Shown: in pieces, positions 54,680-63,537 of the stretch
Position numbering within the stretch: the first letter of the stretch is position 1
Layout: each line of letters starts with the position of its first letter
Assembly (NCBI RefSeq): GCF_020531985.1
Contig: NZ_JAJAVQ010000001.1
Coordinates: forward strand, 62,001-126,000
DNA length: 64,000 bases
From: Rheinheimera aquimaris
GTDB taxonomy: Bacteria; Pseudomonadota; Gammaproteobacteria; Enterobacterales; Alteromonadaceae
Direction: 5' to 3'
Made by a program: the position numbers and the translations under genes
Notes under the pieces: generated by a model
Told to the model about the DNA's origin: nothing
Seen by the model: the letters and a program-made list of their open reading frames with translations, nothing else
The model's database searches: none

Positions 54680-54751
54680 CTGTTCACTCCTGAATAAGAT
54701 GGCATTAGCTAAACAGAGATAAATTACAATAATATTAATGAAACTAATAAA

Positions 54752-56290
54752 TTAGTTTACGTGTTTTTGTTTAGCCGGGCTAAGTAACAGCAGCAGTGGC
54801 AGGGCGGCAAGTGTTAAAAACATCATTAACCTAAAGTCCTGTAAGTACGCCAATGTGGCAGCCTGGCGCGTCACTTCAGCATTAATCTGGCTCAGCCCCT
54901 GTGCTGTGGAGATATCAAAAACACCTTGCTGTACACTCTGTTGTAAGGCGTCATTTGATTGGGTGATAAAGCCGGCAAACGCCGCATGATTAGCCTGAGT
55001 ACGGTGTGCCAGATAGGTAACGACCACCGAAATACCAATACTACTCCCAATATTTCGCATTAAGCTGAACAAGGATGTGCCTTCATTACGATAGCGGCTA
55101 TGCAGTGTGGAAAATGCAATGGTCGACAGTGGCACGAAAATGAAACCCAAGCCCAGGCCTTGGATCATACCGGTGCTGATAATATCCCAATGGCTGATGT
55201 CAGTATTAAACAACGTCATTTGCCACAGCGAAAAGGCAGTTAACAGCAGTCCCAGTAGAATTTTCAGCCTTACATCCACTTTGCCGGATAATTTACCGAC
55301 CGTAATCATCGCTGCCATGGTGCCAATCCCCCTTGGTGCCAGCACATAGCCTACATCGATCACCGGGTATCCTAAAAGGTTTTGCAAAAACGGCGGTAAT
55401 AGCGCCATTGTTGCCAGCAAGATAATGCCGACGATAAAAATAAACACTAAGCCGACACTAAAATTGCGGTCGCGAAAGATAGCAGGTTCTATAAAAGGTT
55501 GCCGCGCAGTAAAAATATGCACAATGAATAAATACATTGCCAACACCGCTAAGACTGCTTCGGTAAGTATTTCCCGGCTGGCGAACCAGTTAAGCACTTC
55601 TCCGCGATCAAGCATCATTTGCAGCGCGCCTATACTCAATGCCAGTAACGCAAAGCCGGTGATATCAAAACGACGTGCAGTATCTGTTGCGGTTTCCTGC
55701 ACAAACGCCGCAATGCCTGCCCATGCCAGTAACCCAAACGGCAGGTTAATATAAAACACCCAGCGCCAGTTATAATATTCTGTCAGCCAGCCACCAAGGG
55801 ATGGGCCGAGAATAGGCCCTATCATAACGCCAACCCCCCACATTGCCATGGCTTTACCATGCTGTGCTTTAGGGTAGGTATCAAGCAGCACTGCCTGAGA
55901 CAGTGGAACTAAAGCGGCACCAAATACGCCTTGCAGCAGACGGAACAGCACCAGCTGACCAAGGCTTTGTGCCGCACCGCACAACATAGATGTGATGGTA
56001 AAACCGATGACTGACCAGAGAAATATTTGCTTACGGCCAAAGCGGGCACTGAGAATACCGGTAAGCGGCATACATATCGCAGCGGCGACAATATAGGAGG
56101 TCAGCACCCACGAGATCTGATCCTGAGTTGCACCAAGGGTTCCCTGCATATGCGGCAGAGCCACATTGGCGATAGTGGTATCCAGCGCCTGCATTATCGT
56201 GGCCAGCATGACAGACAGTGTGATCAGTAAGCGTTGCCTCGCCAGCGACTGATTATCCTGGGTATCCGCCGGGGCACTAATGCTGCTCAT
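54752..56290 (-). CDS. emrB: DHA2-family multidrug efflux permease EmrB
   Basis: A 512-residue major facilitator of the 14-helix DHA2 type. Signature segments are QALDTTIANVALPHMQGTLG, the LSARFGRKQIF loop after helix 2 and the motif C region GVMIGPILGPSLGGWLTE. With EmrA and an outer-membrane channel it pumps hydrophobic drugs out of the cell. It overlaps emrA by 4 bases. Confidence 0.95.
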   Translation of the reverse strand: MSSISAPADTQDNQSLARQRLLITLSVMLATIMQALDTTIANVALPHMQGTLGATQDQISWVLTSYIVAAAICMPLTGILSARFGRKQIFLWSVIGFTITSMLCGAAQSLGQLVLFRLLQGVFGAALVPLSQAVLLDTYPKAQHGKAMAMWGVGVMIGPILGPSLGGWLTEYYNWRWVFYINLPFGLLAWAGIAAFVQETATDTARRFDITGFALLALSIGALQMMLDRGEVLNWFASREILTEAVLAVLAMYLFIVHIFTARQPFIEPAIFRDRNFSVGLVFIFIVGIILLATMALLPPFLQNLLGYPVIDVGYVLAPRGIGTMAAMITVGKLSGKVDVRLKILLGLLLTAFSLWQMTLFNTDISHWDIISTGMIQGLGLGFIFVPLSTIAFSTLHSRYRNEGTSLFSLMRNIGSSIGISVVVTYLAHRTQANHAAFAGFITQSNDALQQSVQQGVFDISTAQGLSQINAEVTRQAATLAYLQDFRLMMFLTLAALPLLLLLSPAKQKHVN

Positions 56291-57360
56291 AGGCTAAAGC
56301 CGAACAGGCTGCGTTTGTGGCCCGTATCAACTGCGACTTCGGCACTGAGCCCAGCAAGAAGTGGGGCTGCGCTGGCATCGGGTTGCAGAGCAATGCGTAC
56401 CGGTACTCTTTGGGTGATTTTCACCCAGTTACCAGTGGCATTTTGCGCCGGAATAATAGAGAACTCGGCACCGGTTGCCGGACTTAAGCTTTGCACAACC
56501 CCGTGCCAGCTTTGATCAGGATAGGTATCGACCTTGACCGTAACCTCTTGCCCTGGCTGCATATAGGTTAAATCGGTCTCTGTGAAGTTAGCCTCAATCC
56601 ACAGTTTTTGGTTGGCGACTAAGGTTGCTGCAGTCGCACCGGCTGCCAAGTATTGGCCGGGTTTTGGCAGTTTACTGACCGCGCCGTCCATACTGGCTCT
56701 GACTGCCAGGTATTCAACATCAAGGTTAGCTTTGGCAAGCTCAGCCTGTGCCGCCTGAAATGCAGGGTGTTGCTCTGTTGGTAGGGTTACGCTGCCACCT
56801 AAACTTTCTGCGATACGCTGTAAGTCTTGCTGTAATGTGGCGATTTGTTGGAGCGAAACGGCTGTAGTTTGTTCGGCGTCGTCGTAATTATTAGCTGACA
56901 CATAGTGGCTGGCCAGCAAGTCGGCCTGACGGGCTTGTTGCTTTTTGCTGAACTCATATTTGGTTTGAGCTAATGCGATTTCTGCCTCTTTTTCGCGGTA
57001 GGACGCCTTTAAAGCCGCAATATCTGAGCGCACCTGAGACAGTGTCGCCTGCGCTTTGGCCCTGGCAACCAGATAAGGTTCTGGTGTAATGGTAAACAGG
57101 ATATCACCGGCGTTAACCTGCTGGTTCTCTTGCACCAGAATATCCTGCACTGGTCCGTTGATTCTTGCACTTACCGGCACTTTGTCGGCTTTGATATATG
57201 CATTATCGGTAGAGATAAAACGTCCGCCATGCAAATAGGCGGCGACACCGCCAACGGCAAACAGCGCTGGCAACAGCAGCATAAATACCCGGCGGATAAG
57301 CCGGTTATTCGGCTTAGTCAGTCTGGTTTCAGCAGGGGATGAAATAATACTGTTAGCCAT
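56287..57360 (-). CDS. emrA: Membrane fusion protein EmrA (HlyD family)
   Basis: A 357-residue periplasmic adaptor. One N-terminal membrane helix (about 24-45) is followed by the biotinyl-lipoyl-like ISTDNAYIKADKVPVSARINGPV segment, a long coiled-coil hairpin (about 95-200) and the beta-barrel ending with DTYPDQSWHGVVQSLSPATGAEFS. It connects EmrB to a TolC-type channel not in the window. It lies 35 bases after the marR gene. Confidence 0.95.
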   Translation of the reverse strand: MANSIISSPAETRLTKPNNRLIRRVFMLLLPALFAVGGVAAYLHGGRFISTDNAYIKADKVPVSARINGPVQDILVQENQQVNAGDILFTITPEPYLVARAKAQATLSQVRSDIAALKASYREKEAEIALAQTKYEFSKKQQARQADLLASHYVSANNYDDAEQTTAVSLQQIATLQQDLQRIAESLGGSVTLPTEQHPAFQAAQAELAKANLDVEYLAVRASMDGAVSKLPKPGQYLAAGATAATLVANQKLWIEANFTETDLTYMQPGQEVTVKVDTYPDQSWHGVVQSLSPATGAEFSIIPAQNATGNWVKITQRVPVRIALQPDASAAPLLAGLSAEVAVDTGHKRSLFGFSL

Positions 57361-57395
57361 AAAATACTCCGCCTGTAACAGGCATAATACGTTGT

Positions 57396-57830
57396 TTAAT
57401 TGATACTTAATTTCTGTTGGATGCTTTGCAATTGTGTTATCAGCAAGTCCTGATCTAATCCGGCCAGTGCCACAGATTTCACCTTGCTGCCGGCAAGTTG
57501 GATGGTTTGTAGGTGGTTGTCTGCTTTGGGACGCAGGTAAATATGATAGGCACGGCGGTCATCCGGCGAAGGGCGACGCTCTATCAGATCCAGTGCTACC
57601 AGGTGGTCCAGCAAACGCGCCAGGGTAATAGGCTGGATCTCAAGCCGGTCTGCGATATCTACCTGACGTACACCTTCAAATCGGGCAACAATTAACAGTG
57701 CACGGGCTTGTGCCAACGTCAAAGGGCTACCCAGCAATGCCAGTTCCTGCTGAAATGCTTTGCGCATCAAGCGTGATACATCAGCCAGCAAGAAACCGAT
57801 GTTGTTAGCCATAGCGTTGTCTGAACTCAT
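57396..57830 (-). CDS. MarR-family repressor of the emrAB operon
   Basis: A 144-residue winged-helix regulator. The DNA-binding region is in [42 protein letters not shown], with the wing DDRRA. It heads marR-emrA-emrB, the usual self-regulated design. A 25-base palindrome 15 bases upstream (57845-57869) is the probable operator. Ligand unknown, likely a hydrophobic drug or phenolic. Confidence 0.93.
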   Translation of the reverse strand: MSSDNAMANNIGFLLADVSRLMRKAFQQELALLGSPLTLAQARALLIVARFEGVRQVDIADRLEIQPITLARLLDHLVALDLIERRPSPDDRRAYHIYLRPKADNHLQTIQLAGSKVKSVALAGLDQDLLITQLQSIQQKLSIN

Positions 57831-57844
57831 AAAACATATTACCT

Positions 57845-57869
57845 ATATAGTAAGCAATGCTTATTATAT
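57845..57869 (-). promoter_or_regulatory. MarR operator palindrome
   Basis: TAAGCA-A-TGCTTA (57851-57863) extended to 25 bases with one mismatched pair, 15 bases upstream of the marR start. Size, symmetry and place fit a MarR dimer site overlapping the promoter of marR-emrAB. Confidence 0.75.
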
Positions 57870-57960
57870 TTATTGCATATCATTAATCAAGTATGGTTAC
57901 TGTTTTTGTGGTGTAAGGCGGGATATGCTTACAGAAAGGCAAAGCGCAGGAGTAACGGCA

Positions 57961-58347
57961 ATGAAATTAACTGAACAACAATGGCAGCAGCGGCTAACTG
58001 ACGAGCAATACCGGGTTACCCGGCTAAAAGGGACGGAATATCCGTTTAGCGGTGAGCTGCTGCATAACGAAAAGCAGGGCACTTATCACTGTATTTGTTG
58101 TGGTAGCGAACTGTTCCGTTCAGACACCAAATTTGATGCAGGCTGCGGCTGGCCCAGCTTTTACCAGGCAATAGAAGGTAAAGTTGACTACCAGACTGAT
58201 ACCAGCCATGGCATGAACCGTACCGAAATTTTATGCGCGAACTGTGACGCCCATTTAGGGCATGTGTTTGATGATGGGCCGGCGCCAACCGGGAACCGCT
58301 ATTGCGTGAACTCAGTATCACTTAGCTTTAAAGGAAGTAACGAATAA
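57961..58347 (+). CDS. msrB: Peptide methionine-(R)-sulfoxide reductase MsrB
   Basis: A 128-residue MsrB that repairs oxidised methionine. Zinc ligands are C44/C47 (CICC) and C92/C95 (CANC); GCGWPSF and the catalytic Cys115 in RYCVNSVSL are in place. ATG 57961 has AGGAG upstream; longer frames reach into the marR promoter and are rejected. It diverges from the emr operon. Confidence 0.96.
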   Translation: MKLTEQQWQQRLTDEQYRVTRLKGTEYPFSGELLHNEKQGTYHCICCGSELFRSDTKFDAGCGWPSFYQAIEGKVDYQTDTSHGMNRTEILCANCDAHLGHVFDDGPAPTGNRYCVNSVSLSFKGSNE

Positions 58348-58474
58348 AAAAACTGTAACTGTTGTCGTAGGCTTTCATCTTCTATTACAATACGCGCCGG
58401 CAAAGCGTTAAGCGGCGCAGACCCTGCTTTGGCATAACCGATTAATTCATCTTATTGAAGTAAAAGGCCTACAC

Positions 58475-59926
58475 ATGACCCTATCGCACGAAGAGCTGTA
58501 TCAGAAGAGCTGGCAGGAACGCCAGGAATATGCCGAAAATATGCAACCTATCATTGGCCGGCTGTATCGCAGCAAAGGCATTGAAGTGGTGGTTTACGGT
58601 CGGCCACTGGTAAATGCGACCACCATCGACATCATTAAAGCGCACAAAAGCGTTGAACGTTTTGAAGGCCAGAAGCTGCGCCTGCGTGAAAGCTTTCCGG
58701 TGCTGGAAGCGATTAGCAAAATGAAGCTGGCACCGGGGCGTGTCGATATCGGTAAGTTGGCTTATGGTTATATCTATAAGAACGCTGCTAACGGTGTGGA
58801 GTTACAGCAATACTTGGATCGCGAACTGGCCGACATCCTCGATCAGGAAGATCAGGTAAAACCTGTTGACGTTGTGTTGTACGGTTTTGGCCGTATCGGC
58901 CGTTTGTTAGCGCGCTTAATGCTGGAAAGATCCGGCCCGAGCACTAAATTGCGCTTACGCGCTATCGTTGTGCGTGGCGGTAAGAAAGGTGATTTGGAAA
59001 AGCGCGCCAGCCTGTTACGCCGCGATTCAATTCACGGCCCATTTAATGGCAGCATTACCATTGATGAAGAAAATCAGGGGATCAAAGCCAATGGCACCTT
59101 CATTAAGGTGATATACGCTAATTCACCGGAGCTGGTTGATTACACGCAGTATGGCATTAACAATGCACTGGTGGTCGACAACACCGGCATCTGGAAAGAC
59201 GATAAAGAGCTGAGCATCCACTTCAAAAGCAAAGGAACAGCGAAAGTGCTGTTAACCGCGCCGGCAAAAGGCGAAGTGCCGAACATCGTTTACGGTGTAA
59301 ACCAGCATATGATTTTGCCGGAGCACAAAATTGTATCAGCAGCAAGCTGCACCACCAATGCCATTACACCGGTGTTAAAAGCGCTGGAAGATGAATTTGG
59401 TATCCGTAACGGCCATGTCGAAACAGTCCACTCATACACCAATGATCAGAACCTGATTGATAACTTCCACAGTGCTGAGCGCCGTGGCCGTGCCGCGCCA
59501 CTGAATATGGTATTAACGTCTACCGGTGCAGCCAGTGCTGTGGCCAAAGCCTTGCCTCAGCTTAAAGGCAAGCTGACCGGTAACGCTATACGTGTGCCAA
59601 CACCTAATGTATCTATGGCGATTTTGTCACTGAACTTGAACCGCGAAACCAGCCGCGAAGAGATGAACGACTTCCTACAGCGTACATCGTTATTCTCTGA
59701 GCTACAGGATCAGATTGATTTTACCGCGTCGACCGAAATTGTGTCGTCTGACTTAGTGGGTTCCCGCTATGCCGGCGTGGTTGACTCCCAGGCTACTATT
59801 GTAGATGGCGATCGCTGTGTGTTGTACGTTTGGTATGACAACGAGTTCGGTTACAGTACTCAGGTCATCCGTGTTATGAATGATATGGCTGGCATTAAGT
59901 ATCCAACCTTACCGGTAGCGCGTTAA
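58475..59926 (+). CDS. Long-form glyceraldehyde-3-phosphate dehydrogenase with N-terminal extension
   Basis: A 483-residue GAPDH: about 130 extra N-terminal helical residues (MTLSHEELYQKSWQERQEYA...) precede the Rossmann motif GFGRIGR (137-143), and the catalytic Cys292 is in SAASCTTNAIT. HSYTNDQNLID and WYDNEFGYSTQVI are typical. This long type occurs in Shewanella- and Vibrio-like bacteria and may serve gluconeogenesis or NADP use; the sequence alone does not settle the cofactor. A terminator follows. Confidence 0.92.
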   Translation: MTLSHEELYQKSWQERQEYAENMQPIIGRLYRSKGIEVVVYGRPLVNATTIDIIKAHKSVERFEGQKLRLRESFPVLEAISKMKLAPGRVDIGKLAYGYIYKNAANGVELQQYLDRELADILDQEDQVKPVDVVLYGFGRIGRLLARLMLERSGPSTKLRLRAIVVRGGKKGDLEKRASLLRRDSIHGPFNGSITIDEENQGIKANGTFIKVIYANSPELVDYTQYGINNALVVDNTGIWKDDKELSIHFKSKGTAKVLLTAPAKGEVPNIVYGVNQHMILPEHKIVSAASCTTNAITPVLKALEDEFGIRNGHVETVHSYTNDQNLIDNFHSAERRGRAAPLNMVLTSTGAASAVAKALPQLKGKLTGNAIRVPTPNVSMAILSLNLNRETSREEMNDFLQRTSLFSELQDQIDFTASTEIVSSDLVGSRYAGVVDSQATIVDGDRCVLYVWYDNEFGYSTQVIRVMNDMAGIKYPTLPVAR

Positions 59927-59941
59927 ACCGTTACTTTATCG

Positions 59942-59966
59942 AAAAGCCGCTTTTTAGCGGCTTTTT
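59942..59966 (+). terminator. Rho-independent terminator of the long GAPDH gene
   Basis: AAAGCCGCT-TTTT-AGCGGCTTT followed by further T bases, 16 bases after the stop. Confidence 0.9.
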
Positions 59967-60091
59967 CTTTAGCGTGAACCTGTTAGAATCCGTCACACTG
60001 TCGCACAGCCTTAGCGCACCATAGCAACCCGACTTGTGCCACAAGCAGGCTGTGTTAGTCTTCTTACCATTTTAAGCAATGGATTTATGTT

Positions 60092-61219
60092 ATGAAAATC
60101 ACCAGCAATTTTGACAGCGGTAATATTGAAGTTCTGCAGATGGACAGCCCGGATAACATTCAACTGGCTATCCGTAAAGACAATCAGTCTGACTTTTTCC
60201 AGTGGTTCCACTTTCGCTTAAGTACCGAGCACGCTCAGGAACACAAACTGATCTTTACCAACGCGTCAGAGTCGGCTTATCCGGATGGCTGGAAAGATTA
60301 TCAGGCCGTAGCCTCTTACGATCGTCAAACCTGGTTCCGTGTCGATACTGAATACGATGGTAAGGCGCTGACAATAAAGCACTTTCCAGAAGCAGAGTCG
60401 GTATATTTTGCGTATTTTGCACCATACAGCTATGAGCGCCATATGGATTTGCTGCATCAGGCGCAATCTGATTACAACTGTCAGCTGGTCGAGCTTGGCG
60501 AAACGCTGGATGGCCGCGACATGAGTTTACTGGTTGTCGGCGAGCCGGAAGAGGGTAAAAAGAAAATCTGGATCACAGCACGTCAGCACCCGGGCGAAAC
60601 CATGGCGGAATGGCTGATTGAAGGCTTACTGGACCGCCTGCTTGACGAAGACGATGGTGTAGCACGCGCGTTATTAGACAAAGCAGTGTTTTATATAGTG
60701 CCGAATATGAACCCCGATGGTTCAGTGCGCGGCCATTTGCGCACCAACGCGGCCGGTATGAACTTAAACCGCGAATGGCAAACACCCTCAATGGAGAAAA
60801 GCCCGGAAGTGTATCTGGTCCGGCAGAAGATGCTGGAGACGGGTGTAGACCTGTTCCTAGATATGCACGGTGATGAAAATCTGCCTTACAACTTTGTTGC
60901 CGGTACTGAAGGCGTGCCTTCGTACAATGAACGGATCCAAAAGCTGGAACAGCTGTTTAAACAGACCTTGCTGGCTGTGACGCCTGAATTCCAGACCCAG
61001 TATGGCTATGAGCTCGATGCGCCGGGTAAGGCCAATATGACCGTTGCAACCTCCTGGGTTGGCGATCAGTTTAACTGCCTGGCATACACCGTTGAAATGC
61101 CGTTTAAAGACAATGCTAATCTGCCGGATTCGGCTTACGGTTGGTCTGATGTGCGTTCAATGAAACTTGGTCAGGACATGTTGCCGGCGATTTTAGCCGT
61201 TGTTGATACACTGCGTTAG
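60092..61219 (+). CDS. M14-family metallocarboxypeptidase (cytosolic type)
   Basis: A 375-residue zinc carboxypeptidase of the AGBL/Nna1-like branch. An N-terminal beta domain (about 1-115) containing the PYSYERHMDL signature precedes the catalytic domain: H166/E169 in ARQHPGETMAEW, NPDGSVRGHLRTNAAGMNLNREW, the third ligand His in DMHGDE and the catalytic Glu in YTVEMPFKD. No signal peptide. Substrates in bacteria are unclear. Confidence 0.93.
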   Translation: MKITSNFDSGNIEVLQMDSPDNIQLAIRKDNQSDFFQWFHFRLSTEHAQEHKLIFTNASESAYPDGWKDYQAVASYDRQTWFRVDTEYDGKALTIKHFPEAESVYFAYFAPYSYERHMDLLHQAQSDYNCQLVELGETLDGRDMSLLVVGEPEEGKKKIWITARQHPGETMAEWLIEGLLDRLLDEDDGVARALLDKAVFYIVPNMNPDGSVRGHLRTNAAGMNLNREWQTPSMEKSPEVYLVRQKMLETGVDLFLDMHGDENLPYNFVAGTEGVPSYNERIQKLEQLFKQTLLAVTPEFQTQYGYELDAPGKANMTVATSWVGDQFNCLAYTVEMPFKDNANLPDSAYGWSDVRSMKLGQDMLPAILAVVDTLR

Positions 61220-61227
61220 GTTTTCGC

Positions 61228-62892
61228 ATGCGCAGTAAAGTAAAGGTATTGCTACTGGCAACTGCTCTGGTATCGCTTGGTGGCTGTACAACGGCGCAGC
61301 AGTGGTTGCAGGTATCACCACTGCCGGTCAGCAGTCAAAGTACAGCGCAGCGCACTACGCTCAGTGGCGGCAGTGCCGTCGGTCAGTTGGATGTTAGCTG
61401 GCCTCAAACCAACAGTAAAAGAGCACTGGTAAACAACAGGGCTACCTTCATTGGTTATCAGGGCCAGGGGCAGTTATTGCTGGAACTTGGTACAGCGCAG
61501 CGCCTTACACTGAGTATAAATGGCAAGGTGCTGCAACTGGCGCCGGATGCCGCTCTGGGCCAACATCTGGTGTTTGATATCAGTTCAGTAACACGTAACG
61601 GTCTTAACCAGTTGGCAATGCTGGATATTAAACCATTAGGTGCGTCGGTGCGCCTGGTGTTGCCTTATCCGTCACTTGACGACGGTACACTAGAGCAAGC
61701 CGGCTTTTCAGTCACAGAGCTTGACGAACTGGACGCGTTAATTAACCGCGAAGTGGCGCAGGGCTTCCCCGGCGCGGTGCTGCTTATTGCCAAAGACGGT
61801 AAAGTGGTTAAAGAAACAGCGTATGGCTATGCCAGCCGTTATGATACCACTGGCGCCGCGCTGAGCTCGCCCGAACCGATGCAAACTGACACAGTATTTG
61901 ATTTGGCGTCAAACACGAAAATGTATGCCACCAATTATGCATTGATGCATCTGGTCAGTACCGGTTTGCTCGATATCAATCTGCGGGTACAGCATTACAT
62001 TGCCGAATATCAGGGCAATGGCCGTGAACAACGATTGGTGAAGGACCTGTTGTATCACAATGCCGGTTATCCACCTGAGGTGCATTTTCACCGGCCGGAT
62101 AACCGCCACGGCGAAGCATTTTACTCGCTTGACCGAGACAACAGTATGCAACTTATCGCCACTAAGGTGCCGTTCGAGCGAGAGCGTGGCGGTAAGGCGA
62201 TATACAGCGACATCGACTACATGCTGCTGGGGCTGATTATTGAGCGCATTACCGGTCAGCAGCAGGATCAGTATCTGGAACAAACACTGTATCGGCCTAT
62301 GGGCTTGTCACACACCTTGTTTAATCCGCTACGCAAAGGCATTACGCCACAGCAGATTGCTGCCACTGAACTTGCCGGTAACAGCCGCGGTGGCCGGGTC
62401 ACTTTTCCGGCGGATCAGGGCGGGGTGGTGAGGGGTAATGTGCATGATGAAAAAGCACATTATGCTTTTGATGGTGTAGCCGGCCACGCAGGGCTATTCT
62501 CCACCGCCAGGGAAACGGCAAGCCTTGCCATGCTGGCGCTGCATGGTGGTTATGGATTAACACCGGTATTCAGTCCTGCTGTTGTACAACAGTTTGTACG
62601 GCCATCAGCATCTGATCATACTGTTGGCCTGGGTTGGCGCACTGCCACAGGTGGCGATCTGAACTGGCACTTCGGCCCTTATGCCAGTGCTTATGCATTT
62701 GGCCATACCGGCTGGACAGGCACAGCAACACTTATCGACCCATACTATGGCCTGGTGGTAGTATTACTGACGAACAAAAAACACAGCCCAATCCTGCCTG
62801 AAGGTGAGAACGGCTATTATTTTGCTGGCGACAGGTTTGAAACTGGTATGTACGGCAGCATCATGAGTAAAATATACCAGGCGTTGCAGTAG
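61228..62892 (+). CDS. YfeW/PBP4B-like serine hydrolase lipoprotein
   Basis: A 554-residue lipoprotein: leader ending in SLGGC (Cys20), then a ~130-residue beta domain, then a beta-lactamase-fold domain with S228-N-T-K231 in FDLASNTKMYATNYAL and YSDIDYMLLG as second motif. The FDLASNTKMY segment resembles the E. coli DD-carboxypeptidase YfeW (PBP4B), but the N-terminal domain is extra. It starts 8 bases after the M14 gene and probably forms an operon with it. Confidence 0.88.
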   Translation: MRSKVKVLLLATALVSLGGCTTAQQWLQVSPLPVSSQSTAQRTTLSGGSAVGQLDVSWPQTNSKRALVNNRATFIGYQGQGQLLLELGTAQRLTLSINGKVLQLAPDAALGQHLVFDISSVTRNGLNQLAMLDIKPLGASVRLVLPYPSLDDGTLEQAGFSVTELDELDALINREVAQGFPGAVLLIAKDGKVVKETAYGYASRYDTTGAALSSPEPMQTDTVFDLASNTKMYATNYALMHLVSTGLLDINLRVQHYIAEYQGNGREQRLVKDLLYHNAGYPPEVHFHRPDNRHGEAFYSLDRDNSMQLIATKVPFERERGGKAIYSDIDYMLLGLIIERITGQQQDQYLEQTLYRPMGLSHTLFNPLRKGITPQQIAATELAGNSRGGRVTFPADQGGVVRGNVHDEKAHYAFDGVAGHAGLFSTARETASLAMLALHGGYGLTPVFSPAVVQQFVRPSASDHTVGLGWRTATGGDLNWHFGPYASAYAFGHTGWTGTATLIDPYYGLVVVLLTNKKHSPILPEGENGYYFAGDRFETGMYGSIMSKIYQALQ

Positions 62893-62926
62893 GCTTATCC
62901 TGCTGCCTTATTAAGGTTGGAGTACC

Positions 62927-63253
62927 ATGGCGATTATTTCCTGTCCGTTTTGCGGGCACAAAATTTCCGATAAAACGGCAACATGCAGCAAATGCAATGG
63001 CGATGTCGCCGGTTTAACACCGGAGAAACGTGAATCTTTAGTACGCAGCAAAGCGCTGGATAAAGCACAAAGTCTGGTTAATCACTCGATGTTTGCACTC
63101 TTGCTGTTTCTGGCCGGTTTCGGCCTGATGTACTGGTGGGATCCGGAAGCGGGCAGCGCCCAGCAATACATTGCCGGTGGCGCTATAGGGTTGGGGTTTT
63201 GCTGGTACATTATCAGTCGGGCCCGCATCATGTTTATGAAAAAGCGTAAGTGA
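62927..63253 (+). CDS. Zinc-ribbon membrane protein
   Basis: A 108-residue protein with an N-terminal zinc ribbon (Cys6, Cys9, Cys20, Cys23 in CPFC...CSKC) and two hydrophobic helices at about 56-75 and 81-100. The cytoplasmic ribbon suggests a sensor or adaptor anchored in the inner membrane. It overlaps the next gene region closely (stop at 63251-63253, next ATG at 63256). Confidence 0.85.
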   Translation: MAIISCPFCGHKISDKTATCSKCNGDVAGLTPEKRESLVRSKALDKAQSLVNHSMFALLLFLAGFGLMYWWDPEAGSAQQYIAGGAIGLGFCWYIISRARIMFMKKRK

Positions 63254-63255
63254 AG

Positions 63256-63537
63256 ATGAACTTTAATGCTCTTGTACAGGCCATGACGCCTGATACTTAT
63301 GAAAAGTTGGCCGAAGCGGTAGCAACAGGACGCTGGGCCGATGGCAATGTTATGAGCGACGCGCAGCGCCAACACAGTTTGCAATTGGTCATGGCCTATC
63401 AGGCGCAGGTGCTTAAATCTGATGAGCTGTTCACCATAGGGGCAGATGGTCAGATGGTACATAAATCTAAAGCCGAGCTTAAAAAGCAATTCGATACCCA
63501 GCCGTCTATCGCAAGGTTTTCGCACGATGATCTTTAA
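63256..63537 (+). CDS. yeaC: YeaC-like DUF1315 protein
   Basis: A 93-residue protein matching YeaC: MNFNALVQAMTPDTYEKLAEAV...GRWADG, LQLVMAYQAQ and DGQMVHKSKAELKKQF. Function unknown. ATG 63256 is chosen over an upstream GTG (63250) by family alignment. It overlaps the following DUF349 gene by 11 bases. Confidence 0.9.
   Translation: MNFNALVQAMTPDTYEKLAEAVATGRWADGNVMSDAQRQHSLQLVMAYQAQVLKSDELFTIGADGQMVHKSKAELKKQFDTQPSIARFSHDDL

Noticed and set aside
57760-57960. Long upstream extension of msrB
   Set aside because: It overlaps marR and its operator on the other strand; the MsrB family starts at the ATG 57961.
58352-58430. HexR site upstream of the long GAPDH gene
   Set aside because: TGTAAT-like half-sites occur but have no matching second half.
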